This document shows, piece by piece, positions 27,357 through 35,828 of a stretch of 64,000 nt of DNA; the stretch's first letter is position 1, and every line of letters begins with the position of its first letter. Source of the stretch: Tellurirhabdus bombi (GTDB lineage Bacteria > Bacteroidota > Bacteroidia > Cytophagales > Spirosomataceae); the NCBI RefSeq assembly GCF_021484805.1, contig NZ_CP090557.1, positions 62,001-126,000 on the forward strand, read 5' to 3'. Below the pieces are notes generated by a model. The model had not been told where the DNA came from. It made no database searches and saw only the letters and a list, made by a program, of their open reading frames with translations. Position numbers and translations under genes: made by a program.

Positions 27357-28403
27357 ATGTCCTGGAATGTACCCGCTAGTCAGTTTAATTTTTCACCCGA
27401 CGATGATGACTTTCCGCATATTCATTACTTCGTCAGCCGGTTCGGTGTTTTCCCGAATCATTTACACTGCCGGGGCGAATACCAAAGCTCATTAACGGAT
27501 TATCTGGCCAGTCATCATTTTGAATTGGTTTACGAGCGAATGGAGTTGCACTCCAAACAGACTGATTATTCGTTTTGGGCGCATCCCGACGGTGTTTTGC
27601 TTCGTCTGCATTACCTTCCGTCAATGAAAGTCTTCTCGTTGCAGGGTAATTACACCACGCAGGAAACCTTGCTGAATGCACTGGATGGCATGGCTGACTA
27701 TCGCGTTCCAGAAGCCGATAATTCGCTGGGAAAAGTAGGTTTAATTACGCAGCAATACAACGAATTGGTGGTTGAAGAAACCCAGCTAAAACTGCTTCCG
27801 CTCGACATTCGCAAGCATTATAACGAGGATCTGGAACCGGTTTACGAGAAATTAATCGCTCGTCTGAACACGGCTAACGAGAAAGGTTTGATTATACTGC
27901 ACGGCAAGCCGGGGACGGGCAAAACCAACCTCATCCGCCACCTGACAACGCAGGTTTCGAAGCAGGTGCTGGTGTTGCCTCCGCAACTCGTGGAGGTGAT
28001 GACGCAGCCGGGCTTCATTCCCTTTCTGCTCGAACAGCGAAATTCGGTACTCGTCATTGAAGAAGCGGAGCAAGTGCTGATTTCCCGCGAAAACGATGTG
28101 CGCAATTCGGCTGTCTCAAACTTATTGAATTTAACGGATGGCTTGCTGGCTGACTGTCTGGCAATTCAGGTTATCTGTACCTTCAACACGGATATTGGCC
28201 GACTTGATCCGGCCCTGCTCCGCAAAGGCCGCCTCATTGCCCGCTACGAATTTCAGGAACTAGCCACCGAAAAAGCCAATCTGCTGCTGGCCGAACGGGG
28301 CTTGACTCACCAAAGTAATCACCCGATGACGCTTTCGGATATTTATCACCTCGAGGAGGAAGTTCAGTTCTCGGCGCAAAACCAACGAAGTATCGGATTT
28401 TAA
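27357..28403 (+). CDS. AAA family ATPase with uncharacterised N-terminal domain
   Basis: A 348-residue protein from the ATG at 27357; a TTG eight codons upstream is possible. The C-terminal half is an AAA ATPase: Walker A is HGKPGTGKTNL at about residue 184, Walker B is SVLVIEEAEQV at about residue 230, and the sensor region contains STFNTDIGRLDPALLRKGR-like residues. The first 170 residues contain no recognised domain and are rich in aromatic residues and Asp. The Asn/Thr-Asp-Gly turn and Arg finger resemble the FtsH/Bcs1-like subgroup. It is followed five bases later by folK. No proteolytic domain is present, so a remodelling role is possible but unproven. Confidence 0.7.
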   Translation: MSWNVPASQFNFSPDDDDFPHIHYFVSRFGVFPNHLHCRGEYQSSLTDYLASHHFELVYERMELHSKQTDYSFWAHPDGVLLRLHYLPSMKVFSLQGNYTTQETLLNALDGMADYRVPEADNSLGKVGLITQQYNELVVEETQLKLLPLDIRKHYNEDLEPVYEKLIARLNTANEKGLIILHGKPGTGKTNLIRHLTTQVSKQVLVLPPQLVEVMTQPGFIPFLLEQRNSVLVIEEAEQVLISRENDVRNSAVSNLLNLTDGLLADCLAIQVICTFNTDIGRLDPALLRKGRLIARYEFQELATEKANLLLAERGLTHQSNHPMTLSDIYHLEEEVQFSAQNQRSIGF

Positions 28404-28408
28404 CGATT

Positions 28409-28906
28409 ATGGCTGAGACGCTTCACACCGTTTATATATTGTTGGGGGCTAATTTGGGCGACCGGCAGGCAATGCTTCAGCGTGCCCAGGAAGAAATCAA
28501 GGTAGACATTGGCCCTATTCTGATGCAGTCCGGGCGCTACGAAACGGCACCCTGGGGCGTTACCGACCAACCCAATTACGTGAATCAGGTTTTGAAAGTA
28601 CTCACGCCTTTTCTGCCCGAAGCCGTCTTGACGATAACGCAGCGCATCGAGGAACGTCTGGGGCGGGTGCGGCGCGAAAAATGGGGCAGCCGGGTAATTG
28701 ATATTGATATTCTGTTTTTTGATGACCTCATTCACGAATCAGCTACGCTAACCATTCCCCACCCTTACATTCAGGATCGGCGTTTTGTGCTGGTTCCGCT
28801 GGTTGATATTGCGCCGGATTATGAACACCCTGTCCTAAAAAAAACATCCCGGCAACTGCTTGAGGAGTGCCGGGATGCGGGAGAAATCACCCAATTATCG
28901 GACTGA
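28409..28906 (+). CDS. folK: 2-amino-4-hydroxy-6-hydroxymethyldihydropteridine diphosphokinase
   Basis: A 165-residue enzyme that transfers pyrophosphate from ATP to the pterin substrate, the step before dihydropteroate synthase in folate synthesis. Its signature is WGSRVIDIDILFF, with the IPHPYIQDRRFVLVPL segment after it. It starts with LLGANLGDR. Length is normal. It is five bases after the AAA ATPase gene. Its last 20 codons hold the intrinsic terminator of gatC on the opposite strand, and the stop codon directly abuts the gatC stop at 28907. Confidence 0.95.
   Translation: MAETLHTVYILLGANLGDRQAMLQRAQEEIKVDIGPILMQSGRYETAPWGVTDQPNYVNQVLKVLTPFLPEAVLTITQRIEERLGRVRREKWGSRVIDIDILFFDDLIHESATLTIPHPYIQDRRFVLVPLVDIAPDYEHPVLKKTSRQLLEECRDAGEITQLSD
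28837..28877 (-). terminator. gatC terminator embedded in folK coding sequence
   Basis: CATCCCGGCA at 28845-28854 pairs perfectly with TGCCGGGATG at 28868-28877. On the minus strand the stem is followed by eight T (complementary to 28837-28844). It lies 30 bases past the gatC stop and inside the folK reading frame, where the A8 run encodes part of Lys-Lys-Thr. Confidence 0.8.
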
Positions 28907-29194
28907 CTACTCGATTACTTTAGGTACCCGAAAATAGTGTTCGTCCTTCGCAGGCGCATTTTTCAAGCCTTCTTCGCGGGTCAGGTGTTCTTTCACCACG
29001 TCTTCCCGCAGCACATTCAGTTCGGTTGAAATATGCGTGAGCGGCTCAACGCCAGTGGTATCGATTTCGTTTAATTCTTCCATCCAGGTCAGCACGTTGT
29101 TTAGACTGCTGATTAGCGGCTGTTCTTCTTCCGGTTTCACTTCCAGCCGGGCCAGATGTGCAATTTTATGGAGTGTTTCGTGATCTACTTTCAT
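28907..29194 (-). CDS. gatC: Aspartyl/glutamyl-tRNA amidotransferase subunit C
   Basis: A 95-residue subunit of GatCAB, which converts mischarged Glu-tRNA(Gln) or Asp-tRNA(Asn) to the correct aminoacyl form. The motif HKIAHLARLEVKPEE near residues 9-23 and the C-terminal segment with DEHYFRVPKVIE are diagnostic. GatA and GatB are not in the window. The gene is last in a minus-strand run purH-plsC-gatC, 23 bases after plsC. Its stop codon directly abuts the folK stop codon on the other strand. Confidence 0.93.
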   Translation of the reverse strand: MKVDHETLHKIAHLARLEVKPEEEQPLISSLNNVLTWMEELNEIDTTGVEPLTHISTELNVLREDVVKEHLTREEGLKNAPAKDEHYFRVPKVIE

Positions 29195-29217
29195 TTTTAC
29201 AGAAGCCGTTTAGCCCG

Positions 29218-30021
29218 TCAAACATTCGTTAAGCTTTTTTCCTGGCTCATTAACGCCTCGTCAATTACCCGAAACGTCTCTTCTTTCAACCGATCAACAT
29301 CATCCATTGTCAAACCTTTTGTGTCAATGGGCTGATGTACAACGGCCTTCATCGCGTGGCGATGCATCCGAAACGGCTTGGTATCGGGCAAAATCTTGTG
29401 GTTAGTCAGAAGCGAAATTGGTACAATGGGTACCTGCTGCTGCACCGCCATTTTAAACGCACCGTCTTTAAAAGGATGGTGCATTTTGGGTGGCTGATTA
29501 GACTTTATACCGCCTTCGGGATAAATAACGATGCTTCGTCCCGACGCCAGCGTTTTGATGGCTTTCGTCAGGGAATAAACCCGGCTGTTTGCCTGTTCAC
29601 GGTTTACCTGAATGTGCAGTTTAGAAAACATATACCCAAACAGCGGCACCCGCTTCACGGCATGTTTCCCGACAAAGGCGTAGTAATTCCGAATAATGAC
29701 GCCCATCACGGCAATATCCAGGTACGAAAAGTGATTGGCACAAAATACGTACGTCTTTTTCGGATCGGGCTTGTACTGGTAATCGATCTCAATGGGCATT
29801 CCGATGATTCCGAAAAAGAGCCGCCCCCAGATGTAGTTGATCTTGTGGGCATACGGTTTCCATTCTTTTCGTTGTAAAAAAACAAAGGTGAACGGAAACA
29901 GCATCAGAAAAAATGCAATGAACCAGAATGCACACCAAATGGAATACAGGGCCGAACCAGGACTCGATTGCTTCTCGTTTCTACCGTGCGGCTGACCACT
30001 ATGTTTTTTTGTTACACTCAT
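29218..30021 (-). CDS. plsC: 1-acyl-sn-glycerol-3-phosphate acyltransferase (PlsC family)
   Basis: A 267-residue membrane-bound acyltransferase. The catalytic HX4D motif NHFSYLD places His97 and Asp102, and the substrate-binding block YPEGGIKSN follows near residue 165. A hydrophobic segment lies at residues 26-50. It would add the second acyl chain to lysophosphatidate at the inner membrane. It is 47 bases after purH and 23 before gatC. As a PlsC-family protein it could also be a paralog acting on ornithine or other lipids, so the substrate is less certain than the family. Confidence 0.82.
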   Translation of the reverse strand: MSVTKKHSGQPHGRNEKQSSPGSALYSIWCAFWFIAFFLMLFPFTFVFLQRKEWKPYAHKINYIWGRLFFGIIGMPIEIDYQYKPDPKKTYVFCANHFSYLDIAVMGVIIRNYYAFVGKHAVKRVPLFGYMFSKLHIQVNREQANSRVYSLTKAIKTLASGRSIVIYPEGGIKSNQPPKMHHPFKDGAFKMAVQQQVPIVPISLLTNHKILPDTKPFRMHRHAMKAVVHQPIDTKGLTMDDVDRLKEETFRVIDEALMSQEKSLTNV

Positions 30022-30068
30022 TTTTCGTTAGAAATGCCTTAATCGAAATCCTGGTTCGGGTTAATCTT

Positions 30069-31613
30069 TTAGTGTTTAAAGTGCCGTACGCCCGTTGTTA
30101 CCATCGCTACGCCATTCTGGTTGCAGTAGTCAATGCTGTCCTGGTCGCGAATGGAACCGCCCGGTTGAACCACCGCCGTAATGCCGGCTTCTTTGGCAAT
30201 CTCAACGCAGTCGGGGAACGGGAAGAATGCATCCGAAGCCATCACGGCACCTTCCAGGCTGAATCCGAACGATTTTGCTTTTTCAATGGCTTGGCGGAGC
30301 GCATCGACGCGGCTGGTCTGGCCCACGCCACTCGCCAGCAATTGGCCTTCCTTCGCCAGAACGATGGTATTGGATTTGGTATGCTTACACACTTTCAGGG
30401 CAAACTCAAGTGCTCGCACTTCCGAATCAGACGGTGCTTTTTCGGTCACGGTTTTGAATTGCTCGCCGGTTTCGGTCTGGCTGTCCTTGTCTTGTTCCAG
30501 CACCCCATTCAGGATGGTTTTGAACATTTTGGCGGGCAGTTCGACGGGTTTTTGCTGAAGCAGAATGCGGTTTTTCTTTGACTTCAACAGCTCCAGAGCC
30601 GCTTCGTCGTAGCTGGGCGCAATCAGAATTTCCATGAACAGCTTGTTCAATTCTTCCGCCGTTGCCAGATCGACGTTTACGTTGGTGCTGATAACGCCGC
30701 CGAAAGCCGAAACCGGATCGCAGGCCAGCGCGTTCAAATAAGCTTCTTTTGCCGTCGGAGCCGTAGCAATGCCGCAGGCGTTGGTGTGCTTGATGATCGC
30801 GAATGTAGCCGACGTACCGAATGAATCCGAAAATTCATCGATCAGGCTAACGCAGGCGTCCACATCGACCAGATTATTGTACGAAAGTTCTTTGCCGTGC
30901 AGTTTATCAAACAATGCATCCAGTTCGCCGTAGAAAGTAGCCTGCTGGTGCGGGTTTTCGCCGTAACGAAGGCTATTAGCCGGTAAATTTTTGAAGGAGA
31001 AAATATCGGCGCTGGTGGTTGCCGTCTCTCCCGCAAAGAAATTATGAATCGCCGTATCGTAATGCGAAGACATCGCAAAAGCCGCTTTGGCGTACTGCCG
31101 ACGGTCTTCCAGGTCGGTCTTTCCTTCTTTTTCCGTTAAAAGCGTTAGCAAGTCGCCGTACTGATGACGCGACGACACGATCAGGGTATCGGCAAAGTTT
31201 TTGGCCGCCGCCCGAATCAGCGAGATGCCCCCAATGTCAATTTTTTCGATGATCTCTTCTTCGCTGGCTCCCGAAGCTACCGTTTCTTCAAAGGGGTATA
31301 AATCAACTACGACCAGATCAATAGCGGGGATGTTGTGCCGCTCGGCCTGGGCCACGTCTTCCGGCAAGTTGCGCCGGTACAGAATACCGCCAAAAACGGC
31401 GGGATGAAGCGTTTTTACCCGCCCCCCGAAAATAGATGGATAACCAGTAAGATCTTCAACGGCCGTCACCGGAATACCGAGACTTTCGATGAAGGTTTGC
31501 GTTCCGCCGGTCGAGTACAGCTTCACGCCGTGCTCGTTTAAAAGGCGAACAAGAGGTTCAAGACCGTCCTTATAATAAACGGAAATAAGAGCAGATTGAA
31601 TTGACTTGGACAT
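30069..31613 (-). CDS. purH: Bifunctional AICAR transformylase / IMP cyclohydrolase
   Basis: A 514-residue enzyme for the last two steps of purine synthesis. The N-terminal MGS-like cyclohydrolase domain starts with ALISVYYKDGLEPL and continues through YSTGGTQTFIESLG. The transformylase domain contains LRYGENPHQQATFYG and KHTNACGIA. The C-terminal end has QPGGSIRDQDSIDYCN. Length is as usual. It leads a minus-strand run with plsC and gatC. A TATCTTTG -7 box lies 50 bases upstream. Confidence 0.97.
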   Translation of the reverse strand: MSKSIQSALISVYYKDGLEPLVRLLNEHGVKLYSTGGTQTFIESLGIPVTAVEDLTGYPSIFGGRVKTLHPAVFGGILYRRNLPEDVAQAERHNIPAIDLVVVDLYPFEETVASGASEEEIIEKIDIGGISLIRAAAKNFADTLIVSSRHQYGDLLTLLTEKEGKTDLEDRRQYAKAAFAMSSHYDTAIHNFFAGETATTSADIFSFKNLPANSLRYGENPHQQATFYGELDALFDKLHGKELSYNNLVDVDACVSLIDEFSDSFGTSATFAIIKHTNACGIATAPTAKEAYLNALACDPVSAFGGVISTNVNVDLATAEELNKLFMEILIAPSYDEAALELLKSKKNRILLQQKPVELPAKMFKTILNGVLEQDKDSQTETGEQFKTVTEKAPSDSEVRALEFALKVCKHTKSNTIVLAKEGQLLASGVGQTSRVDALRQAIEKAKSFGFSLEGAVMASDAFFPFPDCVEIAKEAGITAVVQPGGSIRDQDSIDYCNQNGVAMVTTGVRHFKH

Positions 31614-31662
31614 AGAGCTATGAAAACCAGAAACCTGTACTACTGCACAGGCAATTTCTCCG

Positions 31663-31690
31663 CAAAGATAATTGAAAGGATTGGAACCAA
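31663..31690 (-). promoter_or_regulatory. purH promoter
   Basis: On the minus strand TATCTTTG (31663-31670) is a perfect -7 box. A TTG (31688-31690) lies 17 bases upstream. It is about 50 bases from the purH start codon. Confidence 0.5.
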
Positions 31691-31784
31691 AGAGATTGTT
31701 TATCGTTCCATGTATAACTTTAAGAGCCTCACGGGTCTCAGGCCTATTAGAATCGCACTTCCGTTAGCCTCTCCTTCCGGACAA

Positions 31785-31815
31785 TTGTTCTTTTAGCGCC
31801 TTTTAGCTAATTTTG
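31785..31815 (+). promoter_or_regulatory. pdhB promoter
   Basis: TTG at 31785-31787 and TAATTTTG at 31808-31815 are separated by 20 bases, the usual Bacteroidota -33/-7 spacing. It is 38 bases upstream of the pdhB start. Confidence 0.6.
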
Positions 31816-31853
31816 ACCGTTTTTGAAATCAGACAACTTTCAACTCACGTACG

Positions 31854-32834
31854 ATGAGAGAAATACAATTCCGCGAAGCACTACGCGAGGCCATGTCGGA
31901 AGAGATGCGCCGCGACTCGAAGGTATTCCTGATGGGCGAAGAAGTCGCTGAATACAACGGCGCTTACAAAGTAAGCCAGGGAATGCTGGATGAGTTTGGG
32001 CCAGAGCGGGTAATCGATACGCCCATCGCCGAACTTGGTTTTGCCGGAATCGGCGTTGGCGCAGCTATGAATGGGCTACGGCCACTCATTGAGTTCATGA
32101 CGTTTAACTTCTCGCTGGTAGCTATCGACCAAATTATTAACGGTGCTGCCAAAGTGATGTCGATGTCAGGTGGACAATATTCGGCCCCTATCGTTTTCCG
32201 GGGTCCCACCGGTAACGCCGGGATGTTGTCGTCCCAGCACTCCCAGAACTTTGAAAACTGGTTTGCCAACACGCCCGGTCTGAAAGTCGTGGTTCCGTCG
32301 AATCCTTACGATGCAAAAGGGCTTCTGAAATCGTCTATTCGGGATAATGATCCGGTTATTTTCATGGAATCGGAGCTGATGTATGGCGATAAAGGACAGG
32401 TTCCGGAAGAAGAATACCTGATTCCGATTGGCAAGGCCAACGTGGTTCGGGAAGGCAATGACGTTACACTGGTCTCTTTCGGGAAATTCATGAAAATTGC
32501 CATCCAGGCAGCCGATGAATTAGCGAAAAACGGGGTTTCAGCGGAAGTAATTGACCTGCGTACCGTTCGTCCAATCGACTACGCAACCATCATTAACTCC
32601 GTTAAGAAAACAAACCGTTGCGTCATCGTGGAAGAAGCGTGGCCACTGGCGGCGATCTCGTCGGAGCTGACGTATAACATTCAACGCAACGCGTTTGATT
32701 ATCTGGATGCACCGGTGGTTCGGGTTAACAATCTGGACTTGCCGCTTCCTTACGCGCCAACACTAATCGAGGTTATTTTACCTAGTGTAAAACGCACACT
32801 TCAGGCTGTTGATACGGTTTTATACCGTAAATAG
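31854..32834 (+). CDS. pdhB: Pyruvate dehydrogenase E1 component, beta subunit
   Basis: A 326-residue transketolase-like subunit. It begins with REIQFREALREAMSEEM and has the beta-subunit motif MGEEVAEYNGAYKVSQGM at about residue 27, then DTPIAELGFAGIGVGAA. The transketolase C-terminal domain holds VIDLRTVRPID. It works with a PdhA alpha subunit (not in the window) to decarboxylate pyruvate using thiamine diphosphate. It could in principle be a branched-chain 2-oxoacid dehydrogenase beta subunit; the motifs favour PdhB. It is a single gene with its own promoter and terminator. Confidence 0.9.
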   Translation: MREIQFREALREAMSEEMRRDSKVFLMGEEVAEYNGAYKVSQGMLDEFGPERVIDTPIAELGFAGIGVGAAMNGLRPLIEFMTFNFSLVAIDQIINGAAKVMSMSGGQYSAPIVFRGPTGNAGMLSSQHSQNFENWFANTPGLKVVVPSNPYDAKGLLKSSIRDNDPVIFMESELMYGDKGQVPEEEYLIPIGKANVVREGNDVTLVSFGKFMKIAIQAADELAKNGVSAEVIDLRTVRPIDYATIINSVKKTNRCVIVEEAWPLAAISSELTYNIQRNAFDYLDAPVVRVNNLDLPLPYAPTLIEVILPSVKRTLQAVDTVLYRK

Positions 32835-32859
32835 TACCGCTCTATAATCGCTAAATAAG

Positions 32860-32892
32860 AAAAACGCCGTTTACAAAGACGGCGTTTTTTTA
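32860..32892 (+). terminator. Intrinsic terminator after pdhB
   Basis: AAAAACGCCGT at 32860-32870 pairs with ACGGCGTTTTT at 32879-32889 and ends in a T run. It lies 26 bases after the pdhB stop. Confidence 0.88.
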
Positions 32893-32958
32893 TTGGGGTA
32901 ACTAGCTTATCATTGTATAACTTTACCGAACTTTGCGCCTGATTATACCAACAAATAC

Positions 32959-34281
32959 ATGAATTTTCTGTTAGACACCGTCTCGGTGGTAAAAGTGGGT
33001 ATCACACTTGCTCTTGCGCTGGCAAGCTGGTTACTGGTTACCTATCCAGATCGTTTTCGTAGTCGTCTGGAAGCGCGTCCTAATCTGACCATTTGGGGAG
33101 CCTTCGTGCTTTTAAGACTGGTTCCTTTCGTGGTCGTTTACCTGATTCTTAACTTTGCTCCTCGCAGCGACACTGATTTTTTTTACGTCAAAGCCCTTGC
33201 TGCGTATCAGGGAAAGATGGTTTACCGTGATTTCCTTTCCTACCACGCACCTTTGTTTGGCTACTTTATCAGTTTGCCGCTTTTTATCTGGAATAACGCG
33301 AAAGTGCTGGTGCCCTTCATGGCTATTTTTGAAGCCATTATCGTCTGGGCTACCTACCGGTATTACCGCCCCACCAAGCCCGATGCGCTCTTACAGGCCG
33401 TGCTTTACTACCTGTTACCGCTTCCTTTTGTGGCCATGATTTTGAGTAGCGAGGAAGATATCTGGTTCTGGGGATTTGGCCTGATTACCCTTGTTTACGC
33501 CAGCCGTCAATCGAGCAGCCTTAAAATTGGGTTGTTATGGGGTTTAGCCATGATCACCATCAAAAGTATGTTGATTGTCTTGCTTTTACCGCTTTTCTTC
33601 CTGGTCAAAAACAAGGTAGAATACGTGTTAGGACTGGCCATTATCGGTGTGCCTACGCTAGTTATTTTGTATTTATTAATGGGGGATGCTTTTCTGATGC
33701 CCTTGCAACATTCGGGTTACCACATGGCCCCCAACATCGTGAGCGTTACCCGTCCCCTGCTGAGCGGTTTATACAACCAAGTTAGCCTGACCCGCCTGAA
33801 TACCATCAGTTTATTTATCACCATGGGCGCGGCCTCCTACGTGGCTATTCGTTACCGCCATCTGGGTTACAAGCGCGTTTTCCCTTCCCTCTTTATCCTG
33901 ACGTTTGGTATTTTCATGCTGGTTCAGCCCAGTGCGCCGGGTTATTATATTTTTACGTATATGGTTGTTGTGCTGTTTGAATTAATGAGCAGTCGCGATA
34001 AGCGTTTTAGTTACGAAATTATTCTACTCAATATTCTTCTCGTGGTGCAGCCCATTATCTGGGTTATTTACGCCGGAATGAAGAATTATGATAGTCTGGC
34101 TGTTGTTTTCTCGGCCCCTTCCTGCATCCTGGATTATTCCATTCAGGTGGTTGAGGTGCTTCTACTGCTTTCGCTGGTTCGCCGCACATTTACGCACCTG
34201 CAATCGCTCAACCAGGCGACTGATCAGGCGTATTCCACAAACTACAGCGCCGTCGTTGATTCAACGCAGCCTGCCGTATAA
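32959..34281 (+). CDS. Polytopic membrane protein, GT-C glycosyltransferase-like
   Basis: A 440-residue protein with about 11 hydrophobic segments. After the second helix there is an acidic loop with SDTDFFY at about residue 71, then a conserved YRDFLSYHAPLFGYF segment. In GT-C enzymes an acidic DxD-like motif in the first extracytoplasmic loop binds a lipid-phosphate-sugar donor, and this is the basis for the suggestion. A second acidic pair is EEDIWFW near residue 156. No known family could be named with confidence. It is paralogous to the next gene (see 34309), sharing the loop and PLFGY block. Start chosen at the first ATG, 69 bases after a terminator. Confidence 0.6.
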   Translation: MNFLLDTVSVVKVGITLALALASWLLVTYPDRFRSRLEARPNLTIWGAFVLLRLVPFVVVYLILNFAPRSDTDFFYVKALAAYQGKMVYRDFLSYHAPLFGYFISLPLFIWNNAKVLVPFMAIFEAIIVWATYRYYRPTKPDALLQAVLYYLLPLPFVAMILSSEEDIWFWGFGLITLVYASRQSSSLKIGLLWGLAMITIKSMLIVLLLPLFFLVKNKVEYVLGLAIIGVPTLVILYLLMGDAFLMPLQHSGYHMAPNIVSVTRPLLSGLYNQVSLTRLNTISLFITMGAASYVAIRYRHLGYKRVFPSLFILTFGIFMLVQPSAPGYYIFTYMVVVLFELMSSRDKRFSYEIILLNILLVVQPIIWVIYAGMKNYDSLAVVFSAPSCILDYSIQVVEVLLLLSLVRRTFTHLQSLNQATDQAYSTNYSAVVDSTQPAV

Positions 34282-34308
34282 GACCTCTAAGCATATTCGA
34301 TATCGTCC

Positions 34309-35586
34309 ATGTTTATCATTTTAGCAAAAGCTAGTGCTGCTCTGTTGCTGAGTGGCGGCCTGATGATACTAGTTCGTAATCAGCTAGCGGTAGAGTCCTA
34401 TCTTACCCAAAAAAGGCTACCGTGGTTACTCATCTTCTGGGCTATCTTTCGGTTAATTCCTTTCGTTATCATCTATCTGATTTGCTCGTTTACGCCCGAA
34501 TCAGACGTAGCCTTTTATTATTACCCGATAGGTTTGGCTGCCAAAACCCTGAAAGTCATGTACCGGGACGTATACTGTCCTTACGGCCCTTTGTTCGGTT
34601 ATTGGATGTCAATCCCGCTGTTTTTCTGGAATAACAGCAAAATTCTCATCTTGCACCTGACCTTGATTGAGCTGTTAGCCGTTTGGCTTACGTATCGGTT
34701 TTACGAGGGGAAACAGACACGCGGAGAGCGCCTGTTCAGGGGTTTGTTTTACATGATGCTTCCCGTTCCTTTTGTTTTCACGGTGATGAGCGGACAGGAG
34801 GATGTCTGGCTTTGGCTTTTTGCCTTGCTGGCGCTTCAGGCCACGATCCGCAAACGGAGCGATTACTTATGCGGGCTTATACTTGCGCTGGGGCTGCTAT
34901 CCACCAAGGCGGTATTTATTCTCGTTGTTATCCCCTTCCTGCTGCTGGCGCGTCGGCCAATTGCGTTTATCGCGGGTTTGGCGACATTGGGCTTACCAAC
35001 CCTTGTTTTCCTATACCTTAAAACGGGTCTATTGTTCATTGAACAGCCCCTTGAAGAGGGCTCTTATTTAAAGGCGCCGAATTGGGCTTCTCTGCTGCAT
35101 CCCTGGACCTCAACCTTTATCAATCCGAGTTTATCTGTTTGGAATTACGTGGGGTTGCTGATTAGTTTGGGAGTAGGTATGCTGATTATTCAGAAGGTCC
35201 GGAACCGGGACTACAGCAAATATTTTCCGCTGTTTTTTATTGCTACATTCAGTATTATGACTGTAGTGCAGAAGAACGCGGTAGCCAACTATGCCTACCT
35301 GTTCATGCTTCCTTTGGTTTACCGTTTTGTTAATTTTCACAACAAACAGGAAGTATTCTGGCTGATGCTTTTCAATGTAATTGCCGCTGTCCACCCGTCA
35401 TTCTGGTGGCGCATCGGACAACCTTACTACGAAACCGTAGGCGAAATTTTTTCTAAGCCTGTTTATATGCTGGAATATGCCATGGAGATGTATTTGATTG
35501 GCTATCTGCTGCATGTATCCATTAAGGCTCGCAAGGAACTTAAGAATAAAAGCTTTTTGCCCTCTCAATCACTAGCGCAAGTCTAA
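34309..35586 (+). CDS. Polytopic membrane protein, GT-C-like paralog of preceding gene
   Basis: A 425-residue membrane protein with the same layout as its upstream neighbour. Shared blocks are the acidic SDVAFYY loop, the MYRDVYCPYGPLFGYW segment, FFWNNSKIL, and a GQEDVWLW acidic pair. It starts 28 bases after the first gene's stop, so the two form an operon and probably arose by tandem duplication. The acidic pair (DV rather than DT, and only one Asp in the first loop) differs from the paralog, which may signal different donor or acceptor use. The final 20 residues are basic and cytoplasmic. The gene ends before a 12-bp-stem terminator. Confidence 0.6.
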   Translation: MFIILAKASAALLLSGGLMILVRNQLAVESYLTQKRLPWLLIFWAIFRLIPFVIIYLICSFTPESDVAFYYYPIGLAAKTLKVMYRDVYCPYGPLFGYWMSIPLFFWNNSKILILHLTLIELLAVWLTYRFYEGKQTRGERLFRGLFYMMLPVPFVFTVMSGQEDVWLWLFALLALQATIRKRSDYLCGLILALGLLSTKAVFILVVIPFLLLARRPIAFIAGLATLGLPTLVFLYLKTGLLFIEQPLEEGSYLKAPNWASLLHPWTSTFINPSLSVWNYVGLLISLGVGMLIIQKVRNRDYSKYFPLFFIATFSIMTVVQKNAVANYAYLFMLPLVYRFVNFHNKQEVFWLMLFNVIAAVHPSFWWRIGQPYYETVGEIFSKPVYMLEYAMEMYLIGYLLHVSIKARKELKNKSFLPSQSLAQV

Positions 35587-35610
35587 TGAATTATTGAGGT
35601 ATATTCCTAA

Positions 35611-35655
35611 AAGCAGAACCCCGGGAAAGTGCTCCTGGGGTTCTGCTTTGTTGTT
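35611..35655 (+). terminator. Intrinsic terminator after GT-C-like pair
   Basis: AAGCAGAACCCC at 35611-35622 pairs perfectly with GGGGTTCTGCTT at 35637-35648. It is followed by TGTTGTTG rather than a pure T run. It lies 25 bases after the stop. Confidence 0.7.
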
Positions 35656-35678
35656 GTGTTTCACTTTGCACAAAAAAA

Positions 35679-35716
35679 TAAGAGCGCTACACAAAAGGAT
35701 CTTTGTAGCGCTCTTA
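35679..35716 (-). terminator. Second hairpin, terminator-like on minus strand
   Basis: TAAGAGCGCTACA at 35679-35691 pairs perfectly with TGTAGCGCTCTTA at 35704-35716. On the minus strand a T run (TTATTTTTTG) follows. No minus-strand gene is near enough to explain it, so its purpose is unclear. Confidence 0.5.
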
Positions 35717-35828
35717 CCGAAAAACTTATATATTAAACGACTGAAAGCTGACTATAGTTTATTGATTGAAAAATAAGTGCATAATTTTTCAATATAGTTG
35801 GTTACCAAAATATACTTTTGGTCAACAT

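Noticed and set aside
28409-28735. Minus-strand open frame at 28400-28735
   Set aside because: It lies inside folK, which has clear family motifs in the other direction.
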